This document shows, one piece after another, positions 1 to 7,969 of a stretch of DNA of 64,000 nt. The notes beneath the pieces are model-generated. The model searched no databases. It had not been told where the DNA came from and worked only from the letters and a program-made list of their open reading frames with translations. Origin of the DNA: Streptomyces resistomycificus (GTDB lineage Bacteria > Actinomycetota > Actinomycetes > Streptomycetales > Streptomycetaceae). The stretch is from positions 1 through 64,000 of the forward strand of contig NZ_KQ948991.1 of NCBI RefSeq assembly GCF_001514265.1, in the 5' to 3' direction. The translations under genes and the position numbers were made by a program. Position 1 is the stretch's first letter. The number at the start of each line of letters is the position of its first letter.

Positions 1-265
1 AGTGAGACTTTAGCGGATTCCCTGCTCCCGACGCTAATCGGGGGCTGCGTCCTTTCGAACGCGGATTCCTCATTTCGCAAATACGCGCGCCAATGCAACG
101 ACGGCAGAAGACTGTCGTCGAGTGTCGGCAGGTACTTGCTGAATGGCTGTCCGGGGACCGACCGGAGTCGGCGCTCACGTCGGACAACTCGGAGAACACT
201 ACGTAGCGGGTCGGGGTGTGTCAACTTCGGGCCGCGAGGGGCCCCCGAGGCGTACCCTGGGCGTC
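1..265. other. non-coding region upstream of the trpS leader
   Basis: I see no convincing gene here; the open frames have atypical codon use. The 9-mer GCGGATTCC occurs twice, near positions 13 and 61. A -10-like TACCCT at 253-258 lies 7 nt before the leader-peptide ATG at 266, and no Shine-Dalgarno sequence separates them. The most likely job of the right end is the promoter of the trpS leader transcript. The left end may carry the upstream region of a gene outside the window. Confidence 0.5.
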
Positions 266-307
266 ATGACTACGCGTACGTGCACCCAGCTGTGGTGGGC
301 CGCCTGA
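266..307 (+). CDS. Trp leader peptide (13 aa) of the trpS attenuator
   Basis: The 14-codon reading frame encodes MTTRTCTQLWWAA and stop, with two adjacent Trp codons (TGG at 293-295 and 296-298) four and three codons before the stop. A ribosome stalled at these codons when charged tRNA-Trp is scarce would cover the left arm of the first downstream hairpin. The ATG has no clear Shine-Dalgarno sequence but follows TACCCT by 7 nt, so translation is probably leaderless. The arrangement is what is known for the indolmycin-inducible trpRS1 gene of S. coelicolor; the assignment here is read from the sequence plus that precedent. Confidence 0.85.
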   Translation: MTTRTCTQLWWAA

Positions 308-364
308 CGGCGGCCGTGCTCACGTATGCACTCAACGGCCGCCGCCTCGGCGGCCGTTCTTGTT
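298..364 (+). promoter_or_regulatory. ribosome-mediated transcription attenuator of trpS
   Basis: Four segments form three mutually exclusive perfect pairings. Segment 1 (298-304, GGCCGCC) pairs with segment 2 (309-315, GGCGGCC). Segment 2 extended (308-317, CGGCGGCCGT) pairs with segment 3 (335-344, ACGGCCGCCG) as antiterminator. Segment 3 (334-343) pairs with segment 4 (349-358, GGCGGCCGTT) as terminator, loop 344-348, followed by CTTGTTT. Segment 1 overlaps the last leader codons directly after the tandem Trp codons. Stalling at Trp would free segment 2 to pair with 3 and allow read-through into the synthetase gene. Confidence 0.9.
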
Positions 365-430
365 TCTCCCTCCAGAGCTTCAGGGGGCCGGCCGGCCGGG
401 ACGGCGGTCTCGACCAGGAGGTGGAGAGAG

Positions 431-1456
431 ATGACGCGGGTCTTCAGTGGGGTCAAGCCGACCGGGCATCTGACGCTGGGGAACTACCTGGGAGCCATGC
501 GGCGGTGGGCTGACGTCGATCAGCACAAGGCCGACGCGCTGTTCTGCATCGTCGATCTGCACGCGCTGACCGTGGACCATGATCCGGCGCGGGTGCGACG
601 GCTGAGCCGGCAGGGGGCGACGCTGCTGCTGGCTTCGGGGCTGGATCCGGAGCTGTGCACCGTGTTCGTACAGAGTCATGTGGACGAGCACGCGCGACTG
701 TCGTATCTGCTGGAGTGCGTCGCCACGGACGGTGAGATGCGGCGGATGATCCAGTACAAGGAGAAGGCAGCCCGGGAGCAGGCGCGGGGCGGGAGTGTGC
801 GGCTGTCGCTGTTGACGTATCCCGTGCTGATGGCGGCGGACATCCTGGCGTACGGGGCCGACGAGGTGCCGGTCGGTGACGACCAGACTCAGCACGTCGA
901 GCTGGCGCGCGACCTGGCGGTGCGGTTCAACCAGCGCTACGGGCACACCTTCGTGGTGCCTCGGGCCACGCACCCGGCGGTGGCGACTCGGGTCATGAAC
1001 CTGCAGGAGCCGCTGTCGAAGATGGGGAAGAGCGACGACTCCGGGCCGGGAATCGTCTATCTGTTGGACGAGCCGGACGTGGTGCGCAAGAAGGTGCTGC
1101 GGGCCGTGACCGACAGTGGGCGCGAGGTCGCGTACGACCGGGAGGCGCAGCCCGGTGTGGCCAACCTGCTGGAGATCCTCGCGGCCTGCACGGGTGGGAA
1201 CCCGTCGGACCTGAGCGGTGTATATGAGACGTACGGATCTTTGAAGAAGGACACCGCGGAGGCGGTGGTGGAGGTTCTCAGGCCCGTTCAGGAGAGGCAC
1301 AAGGAGTTGTGCGCGGATCCTGGTTATGTGGAGGGGGTGCTGCGGGATGGGGCGGAGAGAGCGCGGGCGATGGCCCGGCCGACGGTGGACGCCGCGTATC
1401 GGGCTATCGGGTTGTTGCCGGCGGTCACCGATATCGCGGTGAGTGCGGGGCGGTAG
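431..1456 (+). CDS. trpS: tryptophanyl-tRNA synthetase, inducible auxiliary type
   Basis: Class I aminoacyl-tRNA synthetase of 341 aa that charges tRNA-Trp with tryptophan using ATP. The start fragment carries the HIGH-equivalent PTGHLTLGN at about residues 10-18, and the KMSKS loop appears as LSKMGKS near residue 200. The ATG at 431 follows a purine-rich AGGAGG at 415-420; the longer open frame upstream runs through the attenuator and is not real. Streptomycetes often carry two TrpRS genes. The tandem-Trp leader upstream marks this as the copy switched on when Trp-tRNA charging falls, the class that confers indolmycin resistance in S. coelicolor. Resistance of this particular enzyme is inferred from that match and cannot be read directly. 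It is convergent with proC. Confidence 0.93.
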   Translation: MTRVFSGVKPTGHLTLGNYLGAMRRWADVDQHKADALFCIVDLHALTVDHDPARVRRLSRQGATLLLASGLDPELCTVFVQSHVDEHARLSYLLECVATDGEMRRMIQYKEKAAREQARGGSVRLSLLTYPVLMAADILAYGADEVPVGDDQTQHVELARDLAVRFNQRYGHTFVVPRATHPAVATRVMNLQEPLSKMGKSDDSGPGIVYLLDEPDVVRKKVLRAVTDSGREVAYDREAQPGVANLLEILAACTGGNPSDLSGVYETYGSLKKDTAEAVVEVLRPVQERHKELCADPGYVEGVLRDGAERARAMARPTVDAAYRAIGLLPAVTDIAVSAGR

Positions 1457-1475
1457 CCGGGCACCGGCGCTGTGT

Positions 1476-1499
1476 GCCGCCCCCTGCGGCGGGGGCGGC
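1476..1499. terminator. bidirectional hairpin between trpS and proC
   Basis: Perfect 9-bp stem GCCGCCCCC (1476-1484) with GGGGGCGGC (1491-1499) and a 6-nt loop, in the 49-nt gap between two convergent genes. There is no T-tract, which is usual for Streptomyces terminators. Confidence 0.6.
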
Positions 1500-1505
1500 G
1501 AGGCG

Positions 1506-2318
1506 TTAGCTGTTGTTGCCGCCGGCCAGTTCCCGGCTGCGGTCGCGGGCGGCTTCGAGGGCGGCGATGAGGGCGGCTCGCACGCCGTGGTTCTCGAGTT
1601 CGCGGATGGCGTTGATGGTCGTGCCCGCGGGGGAGGTGACGTTCTCGCGGAGCTTGACCGGGTGTTCGCCGCTGTCGCGGAGCATGGTGGCGGCGCCGAT
1701 CGCGGACTGGACGATGAGGTCGTGGGCCTTGTCGCGGGGCAGGCCGAGCAGGATGCCGGCGTCCGTCATGGCTTCGACCAGGTAGAAGAAGTACGCCGGG
1801 CCGGAGCCGGAGAGGGCCGTGCAGGCGTCCTGCTGGGACTCGGGGACGCGCAGCGTCTTGCCGACGGCGCCGAAGATCTCCTCGGTGTGGGCGAGGTGGT
1901 CGGCGGTGGCGTGGGTGCCGGCGGAGATGACGGACATGGCCTCGTCGACGAGGGCCGGGGTGTTCGTCATGACGCGGACGACCGGGGTGCCGGAGGCGAG
2001 GCGCTCCTCGAAGAAGGAGGTGGGGATGCCGGCGGCGCCGCTGATGACCAGGCGGTCGGCCGGGACGTGCGGGGCGAGTTCGTCGAGGAGGGTGCCCATG
2101 TCCTGCGGCTTGACCGTGAGGATCAGGGTGTCGGCGCTCTTGGCGGCTTCCGGGTTGGTGACCGTGGTGACTCCGTAGCGGGACCGGAGTTCTTCGGCTC
2201 GCTCGGGGCGGCGGGCGGTGACCAGGAGGTCGGCCGGGGCCCAGCCGGCGCGGATCATTCCGCTGAGCAGGGCTTCGCCGATCTTGCCGGTGCCGAGGAC
2301 TGCGACTTTCTGCGTCAT
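1506..2318 (-). CDS. proC: pyrroline-5-carboxylate reductase
   Basis: Last step of proline synthesis: NAD(P)H-dependent reduction of 1-pyrroline-5-carboxylate to proline in the cytoplasm. The 270-aa length is typical of the family. The N-terminus has the Rossmann nucleotide-binding motif VLGTGKIGEALLSG (about residues 6-19), and the C-terminal dimer domain carries the family signature SGSGPAYFFYL near residue 175. The ATG at 2318 is the only sensible start. It is transcribed alone toward trpS, with the ABC exporter pair upstream on the same strand. Confidence 0.95.
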   Translation of the reverse strand: MTQKVAVLGTGKIGEALLSGMIRAGWAPADLLVTARRPERAEELRSRYGVTTVTNPEAAKSADTLILTVKPQDMGTLLDELAPHVPADRLVISGAAGIPTSFFEERLASGTPVVRVMTNTPALVDEAMSVISAGTHATADHLAHTEEIFGAVGKTLRVPESQQDACTALSGSGPAYFFYLVEAMTDAGILLGLPRDKAHDLIVQSAIGAATMLRDSGEHPVKLRENVTSPAGTTINAIRELENHGVRAALIAALEAARDRSRELAGGNNS

Positions 2319-2418
2319 GGCTGGGGTGCCCTCCGGGGGTGCGTCGTCCGGGGTTCATCCTCGCATCGGGAGTGGGGGTGCGGCTCGGTTGTCCGGAGGG
2401 CGGACGTGGGGCGGGCGA

Positions 2419-3210
2419 TCATGCGGTCCGGCGGCGGAGGGTGGCCGCACCCAGGCCGAGGACCAGGAGCGCGCAGCCCGCGACGACCAGCGCGTCGCGT
2501 ACGAAGGTGGCCGTCATGTCCGTGTGCTCGAGGACCTCCTTCATGCCGTCGACCGCGTAGGACATGGGGAGGACGTCCGAGATGGCCTCGAGGACGGGGT
2601 GCATCTTGTCGCGGGGGGTGAACAGGCCGCAGAGCAGGAGCTGGGGGAAGATCACCGCCGGCATGAACTGGACGGCCTGGAACTCGGAGGCGGCGAAGGC
2701 CGAGACGAAGAGGCCGAGGGCGGTGCCGAGCAGGGCGTCGAGGAGGGCGACGAGGAGAAGGAGCCACGGGCTGCCTGTGACGTCCAGGTCGAGGAACCAG
2801 AGGGCCAGGCCGGTCGCGAGGACGGACTGGATGATCGCGAGGGTGCCGAAGGCGAGGGCGTAGCCGGCGATGAGGTCGCCTTTGCCGAGGGGCATGGCGA
2901 GGAGACGTTCGAGGGTGCCGGAGGTGCGTTCGCGCAGGGTGGCGATGGAGGTGACGAGGAACATCGTGATCAGCGGAAAGATCCCGAGGAGAGAGGCACC
3001 GATGTTGTCGAAGGTGCGCGGGCTTCCGTCGAAGACGTAGCGCAGCAGGAACAGCATCACGCAGGGGATCAGGATCATCATCGCGATCGAGCGCGGGTCG
3101 TGGCGTAGCTGGCGCAGGACGCGGGCGGCGGTGGCGAGGGTGCGGGCGGCGTTCAGGGCGCTGGTGGGGGTGGGGGCGCTCGCGTGCGAGCTGCCGGTCG
3201 TCGTGCTCAT
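2419..3210 (-). CDS. ABC-2 type exporter permease
   Basis: Integral membrane subunit (263 aa) of a drug/lipid-type ABC exporter. About six hydrophobic segments are visible, starting with IAMMILIPCVMLFLLRYVF near residue 43, and the ABC-2 signature ERTSGTLERLLAMPLGKGDL (residues about 113-132) is clear. The ATG at 3210 overlaps the stop of the ATPase gene by 4 nt (ATGA), so the two are translationally coupled and form one DrrAB-like transporter. The substrate cannot be told from sequence. Confidence 0.9.
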   Translation of the reverse strand: MSTTTGSSHASAPTPTSALNAARTLATAARVLRQLRHDPRSIAMMILIPCVMLFLLRYVFDGSPRTFDNIGASLLGIFPLITMFLVTSIATLRERTSGTLERLLAMPLGKGDLIAGYALAFGTLAIIQSVLATGLALWFLDLDVTGSPWLLLLVALLDALLGTALGLFVSAFAASEFQAVQFMPAVIFPQLLLCGLFTPRDKMHPVLEAISDVLPMSYAVDGMKEVLEHTDMTATFVRDALVVAGCALLVLGLGAATLRRRTA

Positions 3211-4022
3211 CGGGTCGTCTCCTTACGGTGGCCGGTGGTGGTGGCCTCGTCCACCAGGTGCAGGAAGGCGGCCTCGACGGTCTCGGTGCGGGTGCGGGTG
3301 CGGAGGGAGTCGGGGGTGTCGTCGGCGAGGATCTCGCCCTCGCGCATCAGGAGGAGGCGGTGGCAGCGCTCGGCCTCGTCCATGACGTGGGAGGAGATGA
3401 GGAGGGTCGCTCCGCGCTGGGCCGCGATGTCGTGGAAGAGGTTCCACAGGTCGCGTCGGAGGACGGGGTCGAGGCCGACGGTGGGTTCGTCGAGGACCAG
3501 GAGTTCGGGGGTGCCGAGGAGGGCGACCGCGAGGGAGACGCGGCTGCGTTGGCCGCCGGAGAGGTTGCCGGCGAGGGCGTCGGCGTGGGTGGTGAGGTCG
3601 ACGTCGGCGATGGCGCGGGTGACGTTCTCGTGGCGGCGGTCGGCGGATGCGCGGCCGGGGGCGAGGATCGCGGCGAAGTAGGCGAGGTTCTGTCGGACGG
3701 TCAGGTCGTCGTAGACGGAGGGGGCTTGGGTGACGTAGCCGATGCGGGTGCGCAGGGTGGGGTGCCCGGCGGGGCTGCCCAGGACGTCGAGGGTGCCGGT
3801 GACCTTGGCCTGGGTGCCGACGATGGCCCGCATCAAGGTGGACTTGCCGCATCCGGAGGGGCCGAGCAGGCCTGTGATCTCGCCGCGCGGGACGGTGAAG
3901 TCGAGGCCGCGCAGGACTGTGCGGGGGCCTCGGGCGACGGTCAGGCCCTCGGCGTCGACGGCGGGGGTGTCACCCCCCGGGGCCGTTGCCGGGTCGGCTG
4001 AGCCGAGATTTTTATTCATCAT
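3207..4022 (-). CDS. ABC transporter ATP-binding protein
   Basis: Nucleotide-binding subunit of the exporter encoded with the downstream permease. Walker A is GPSGCGKST, the signature is LSGGQRSRVSLA, and Walker B is LLVLDEPTVGLDP, followed by the switch His in SSHVMDEA. I place the start at the double ATG (4022 or 4019, MMNKNLGS) because GGAGG lies upstream at 4035-4039; the longer open frame to 4199 has no family similarity. Protein is about 271 aa. The first gene of a two-gene operon, with its promoter presumably in the 4040-4215 gap. Confidence 0.9.
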   Translation of the reverse strand: MMNKNLGSADPATAPGGDTPAVDAEGLTVARGPRTVLRGLDFTVPRGEITGLLGPSGCGKSTLMRAIVGTQAKVTGTLDVLGSPAGHPTLRTRIGYVTQAPSVYDDLTVRQNLAYFAAILAPGRASADRRHENVTRAIADVDLTTHADALAGNLSGGQRSRVSLAVALLGTPELLVLDEPTVGLDPVLRRDLWNLFHDIAAQRGATLLISSHVMDEAERCHRLLLMREGEILADDTPDSLRTRTRTETVEAAFLHLVDEATTTGHRKETTR

Positions 4023-4332
4023 GTGCTGAATATTCCTCCCGTGGACGCGCCTCGTCAAGCCGCTTGGCAGGCGGGTCGCGTTGGGCGGCGCAGGCGCATG
4101 GGGGGCGTGATCGGAGGCGAATGATCCGGTTCGTGCGCCTCCGGATGCACCCGATACCCCTGGGGAATCGGGTGCGCGAGCAACTCGGCTTCCCGACAAT
4201 GGATTTCAGTGCACGGTGATGTGCCGGGCGCGAGCACGTCAGCCGCGCCCTCTTCTGGTTCGGCACCCACGCGTCTCGCGCCTTCTGTCTTCCGTCTTCC
4301 GTCTCTCGGTGATCAGCGGAGGTGCTGTCGTG

Positions 4333-5769
4333 ATGCGCTGTGCCGTGGTCAAGGCCGATCTGTTCGCGTCCGTCGTCGTGTTTCTCGTGGCGTTGCCCCT
4401 GTGTGTGGGAGTCGCCGTCGCCTCCGGCGTCCCCGCCGAGCTGGGGCTGGTCACCGGCATCGTCGGCGGGCTGGTCGCCGGGGCGCTGCCCGGCAGCAGA
4501 CTGCAGGTCAGCGGACCGGCGGCGGGATTGACCGTGCTCGTGTACGAGGCCGTGCAGCGGTACGGCGTCGAGGCGCTCGGGGTGTTGGTGCTCGGGGCGG
4601 GGCTGGTGCAGTTGGGGCTGGGGGCGCTGCGACTCGGGCGGTGGTTCCGGGCCGTGTCCGGGGCCGTGGTGCAGGGGATGCTCGCCGGGATCGGGCTCGT
4701 GCTGGTGGCCGGGCAGGTGTACGCGCTGGGGGACGCGGCGGCGCCAGCGAGCGGTCTCGGGAAGCTCGCCGGGCTGGTGTCGCTGCCGGGGTGGGTGGAT
4801 CCGGTGGCGTTGTCAGTGGGAGCTGCCACTATTGCCGTATTGCTCCTTTGGTCCCGTTGGCGGCGGGGGGCACGGGTGGTGCCCGCACCGTTGGTGGCGG
4901 TGGCTTCGGCGGCTCTGGTGACCGGGGTGTTCGACCTGGAGGTGCGGCGGGTCGAGGTGCGGGGGCTGGTCGAGGCGGTGCGGGTGCCGACGGGGGCGGA
5001 TTTCGGGCGGCTGATGGAAGTGGGGGTGATCGGGACCGTCGTCGCGTTCGCGTTGATCGCGTCCGCGGAGTCGTTGTTCAGCGCGGCTGCCGTGGACCGG
5101 ATGCATTCGGGGGCGCGGACCGGCTATGACCGGGAGCTGATCGCTCAGGGGGCGGGGAACACCGTGTGCGGGGTGCTGGGCGCGCTGCCGATGACCGCGG
5201 TGATCGTGCGGAGCGCGGCGAACGTGCGGGCGGGTGCGCGGACCAAGGCCTCGCGGGTGCTGCACGGGGTGTGGCTGCTGGTGTTCACGGCGCTGTTGCC
5301 CGGGGCACTCGCGGTGATTCCGGTGGCGGCGCTGGCCGGGCTGCTGGTGCACGCCGGGTGCGGGCTCGTGCCGGTGCGGGAGATGCGGGTGTTGTGGCGC
5401 GGGCACCGGGGGGAGGTGGTCGTGCTGGGGGTCACCGCCGTGGCGATCGTGGTGGGGAACCTGTTCGAGGGGGTGCTGGTGGGGCTGGCTCTGGCGGTGG
5501 CGAAGACCGCGTGGGACATCAGCCATGTGCATGTGGAGACGGAGGACCGCGGGGACGCCGGGATCGTCGTACGGGTGCTGGGGCATGCGACGTTCCTGCG
5601 GCTGCCGAAACTGCTCGACGCGTTGGAGGGTCTGCCGCGGGATCGGGTCGTGCGGCTGGAGCTGGACGGGTTGCGGCACATGGACCATGCGTGTGCGGCG
5701 GCGTTGGAGGGGTGGGCGGCTGGGCGGGGAGAGGAGCAGGGGGTCAAAGGGGAGGGGGTGGTCGCGTAG
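4333..5769 (+). CDS. SulP-family anion permease with C-terminal STAS domain
   Basis: Inner-membrane transporter of about 478 aa in the SulP/SLC26 family, which move sulfate, bicarbonate or other anions. The N-terminus starts directly with the family motif KADLFASVVVFLVALPLCVG, contains VSGPAAGLTVLV (residues about 58-70) and a run of about ten membrane segments. The last 90 residues (from about HVHVETED) are a STAS domain ending in a possible anti-sigma-antagonist-like fold. GGAGG at 4318-4322 supports the GTG 4330 or ATG 4333 start rather than 4216. No carbonic anhydrase gene is adjacent, so the substrate is open. Confidence 0.88.
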   Translation: MRCAVVKADLFASVVVFLVALPLCVGVAVASGVPAELGLVTGIVGGLVAGALPGSRLQVSGPAAGLTVLVYEAVQRYGVEALGVLVLGAGLVQLGLGALRLGRWFRAVSGAVVQGMLAGIGLVLVAGQVYALGDAAAPASGLGKLAGLVSLPGWVDPVALSVGAATIAVLLLWSRWRRGARVVPAPLVAVASAALVTGVFDLEVRRVEVRGLVEAVRVPTGADFGRLMEVGVIGTVVAFALIASAESLFSAAAVDRMHSGARTGYDRELIAQGAGNTVCGVLGALPMTAVIVRSAANVRAGARTKASRVLHGVWLLVFTALLPGALAVIPVAALAGLLVHAGCGLVPVREMRVLWRGHRGEVVVLGVTAVAIVVGNLFEGVLVGLALAVAKTAWDISHVHVETEDRGDAGIVVRVLGHATFLRLPKLLDALEGLPRDRVVRLELDGLRHMDHACAAALEGWAAGRGEEQGVKGEGVVA

Positions 5770-6223
5770 GGCGCTGCGGGGGGCCGGGGCGCGGCAGCGG
5801 TAGGCCACTCCGTTGGCCGGTGCGCTGGACGGCTGCGGTGCCTGGTCCGGGGCAGCAGAGGTGGCGCACCGGCGGAGACGGGGCACAGGGAGGACCCATC
5901 CGACGGCCGGGAAACCGGCCACGCTCGGGGGCGAGAAGCCTGTCTCCCTGGCCGGCCGGGTCCCCGGGGCTGGTCCGGCCTGGCTGACCGATGTGGCGGG
6001 AGTGGTGCTGCCGGAGTAGGTCAGGAGGTCAGGCAACTGCTCGCCGGGGAGCGCGCATGAGGGTGTTTCAGCGGATCGACGTGAGCGACGCGATCTGGGA
6101 CGCCGAACGCGGCGCCGGCGTGCGGGGCCCCTGCTCGTATGGCCAGTTCGTGCGGGACTTCGCCCATCCAGGACCGGTCCACGGACGGGCTCCGTGTCAC
6201 CACCCGGTCGGACTTACTCCCGC
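5770..6223. other. 454-nt region with hairpins and no convincing gene
   Basis: Open frames here are short and weak. One possible ORF starts at ATG 6057 after GGGGAG and runs to 6269, overlapping the 3' end of the methyltransferase gene on the other strand; I do not recognise its 70-aa product. The stretch 5817-5950 contains several perfect inverted repeats, including CCGGTGCGC/GCGCACCGG (5817-5825 with 5864-5872), GGCCGG-GAAA-CCGGCC (5905-5920, a GNRA-type loop) and GGAGAC/GTCTCC (5874-5879 with 5942-5947). It could be a structured RNA or a remnant. Confidence 0.35.
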
Positions 6224-6997
6224 TCACCGCTCAGGAACGGTGGTGGTCAGGAAGAGGATCACGTCGTAGATCTCCTCTACGGTTCCGTCGGGAAACGTCC
6301 TCGACAGGTGCTCCCGCTCCTCGGCGAGGAAGGCTGCGACGGACTCCTCGCCGTGCACCAGGAACACCGAGTGGCTGGCGAGGTTGGCCAGGTGCGTGTC
6401 GATGGAGACGCGGCGGCTCCATCGGACCTCGCGGCGGGCGAAGTCGAGGCGGCCGGTGGGATCGACGGCCTGGGCGTTGACCGCCCTCTTCTCTTCGGAG
6501 ACGTTCACGCCGAACCAGCTTCCGACGCGCTCGGCGGCCTCGGCGATCCACGGGACGTCCAGGGCGTCGGTGTTCCACCACAGCGCGAGGGCGCCGCCCG
6601 GGCACAGGACGCGGACGGCCTCCGGGAGGGCCTGCGCGGGGTCGGTCCAGTGCCAGGCCTGGGCGTAGGTGAGGAAGTCGGCGGAGGAGGTGGCCAGGGG
6701 GAGGGTGTTGCCGTCACCCCGGATGATCGGGATGTCGGGGTGGACGCGACGGAACTGGGCGGACATGCCGTCACCGGGTTCCACGGCGACGACGTCGGCG
6801 CCCCGGGTGCGCAGGAGGGCGGTCGCGATACCCGTGCCGGCGCCGATGTCCGCGACGCGGGCGCCGGTGAGGGAACGGCCGGCCAGATCCTCGATCGCGT
6901 CGAACAGGGCGGGCGGGTACGAGGGGCGGTTGGCGGCGTACTGGGCTGCGGCGGCGTTGAAGGACTGGGCTCGAGCGGTGCGCGATGAGGCCGTCAT
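6224..6997 (-). CDS. class I SAM-dependent methyltransferase
   Basis: Soluble 257-aa methyltransferase. Motif I is VADIGAGTGIATALL (about residues 47-61), followed by the acidic residue of motif II in VVAVEPGDGM, the post-II segment IIRGDGNTLPLA and the WHWTDP segment seen in UbiE/Methyltransf_11-like enzymes. The start ATG at 6997 gives MTASSRTARAQSFNAAA; the longer frame to 7258 reads through repeat DNA with no family match. CACCAT lies 6 nt upstream of the ATG, so the mRNA may be leaderless. The substrate is unknown and no pathway genes are adjacent. Confidence 0.85.
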   Translation of the reverse strand: MTASSRTARAQSFNAAAAQYAANRPSYPPALFDAIEDLAGRSLTGARVADIGAGTGIATALLRTRGADVVAVEPGDGMSAQFRRVHPDIPIIRGDGNTLPLATSSADFLTYAQAWHWTDPAQALPEAVRVLCPGGALALWWNTDALDVPWIAEAAERVGSWFGVNVSEEKRAVNAQAVDPTGRLDFARREVRWSRRVSIDTHLANLASHSVFLVHGEESVAAFLAEEREHLSRTFPDGTVEEIYDVILFLTTTVPER

Positions 6998-7338
6998 AGG
7001 CCCATGGTGGCCGGGTTGGGGACGGGATGCGGTGCGTATTCGGTGAGAGTCGGTGTGCCTGCGCGCGGCGGCACGTCGGAGCAGGGCAGGCAGGGTTGTC
7101 GCGCAGCGGCAGCCGGCAGCCGACGGGACCTTCAGGCGTCGCACGTCCTCGACGCCGCGCCGGAAGTCGGGAGGGTCCGGGCCGCGGCCGGCACCCGGGA
7201 ACCGACGGACGTAGGCCGGCACCCGGGCCGAGTGGTCCACGCACGAGCCGCGGCGCATCCCCCTACCAGCCGCGGTGCGAAAGCAACGAGCCGCGGTGCG
7301 AAAGCAACGAGCCGCGGCACGACCGCCGCCACGCGTCG
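6998..7338. repeat. intergenic region with 21-bp direct repeats
   Basis: Between two minus-strand genes. It contains two perfect 21-bp direct repeats AGCCGCGGTGCGAAAGCAACG (7268-7288 and 7289-7309), followed by a partial third copy AGCCGCGGCACGAC and preceded by a related GAGCCGCGGCGCA near 7246. No gene is supported. Confidence 0.6.
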
Positions 7339-7926
7339 CTATCGGCGGCGTTTCCTCGAAGGGTTGCCCGTGCGGCGGGTGGTGCGCTTCTCGTGCCGGT
7401 GGAGGGCTGCCTCGTACTCCTGGCGGTGGAGTTTCTCGCCGGGGGCCTCGGTGAGGGAGCGGAAGAAGTAGGCGAGGAGGGACCCGACGAAGCCGATGGC
7501 CAGGAGGCCGCGGAGGGAGGCCTGGCGGTCGGGGTCGGGGCGGGTGCCGAAGCCGTCCCAGGTGTGCCGGAAGGCGAGGGCGCTGCAGATGGCGAACATC
7601 GCGACGACCAGGACGGTCACGAAGCTGCCGGTGTCGGCGATCTGGAGACCCTCGTGGGCGAAGCGGAGGATCAGGCAGGAGGCGACCGCTGCGGCGAGGG
7701 AGCCGGTGGAGGCGGCGACGCGACGGAGGGCGTAACCGCCGTCGTGGTTCACCCAGGTGGTGCCGAAGAGACGGAGGGGCTCGGGGCGAGGGGTGCCCGG
7801 GGAGCCCGGGGAGCCCGGGGAGCCCGGGGAGCCCGGGGAGCCCGGGGAGCCCGGGGAGCCCGGGGAGCCCGGGGAGCCCGGGGAGCCCGGGGAGCCCGCG
7901 GGCAGGGTGGCTTGTTCGTCGCTCAC
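7339..7926 (-). CDS. membrane protein with N-terminal Gly-Ser-Pro repeat
   Basis: Hypothetical 195-aa protein of unknown function. After a short N-terminus it carries eleven Gly-Ser-Pro triplets (residues about 11-43) encoded by an 11-unit 9-bp tandem repeat. Two membrane segments follow (SLAAAVASCLILRFA and FVTVLVVAMFAICSALAF), with a third near LAIGFVGSLLAYFF, and then a strongly basic tail ending RKRRR. The GTG at 7926 lies 6 nt downstream of CATAAT and has no Shine-Dalgarno, so it is probably leaderless. The flexible repeat would be exposed at one membrane face; repeat number is expected to differ between strains. Confidence 0.75.
   Translation of the reverse strand: MSDEQATLPAGSPGSPGSPGSPGSPGSPGSPGSPGSPGSPGSPGTPRPEPLRLFGTTWVNHDGGYALRRVAASTGSLAAAVASCLILRFAHEGLQIADTGSFVTVLVVAMFAICSALAFRHTWDGFGTRPDPDRQASLRGLLAIGFVGSLLAYFFRSLTEAPGEKLHRQEYEAALHRHEKRTTRRTGNPSRKRRR
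7801..7899. repeat. 9-bp tandem repeat, 11 units
   Basis: GGAGCCCGG repeated end to end, ten perfect units plus a last unit ending GC. The unit length is a multiple of three, so copy-number change keeps the reading frame of the membrane protein that contains it. On the opposite strand it generates an artificial Ala-Arg-Gly open frame. Confidence 0.95.
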
Positions 7927-7969
7927 CCCTTGATTATGGCGTTGAGGCCACCGCGGGCTCCGGTCGGGA

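Noticed and set aside
1324..2621. Long alternative-frame ORFs over proC and many other core genes
   Set aside because: High-GC DNA gives long shadow frames; Arg/His/Pro-rich composition and antisense position to recognised genes mark them as spurious.
5840..5960. Cobalamin or c-di-AMP riboswitch
   Set aside because: GGAGGACCCA and a GNRA hairpin recall known classes, but the conserved cores of either class are not complete and no suitable gene follows.
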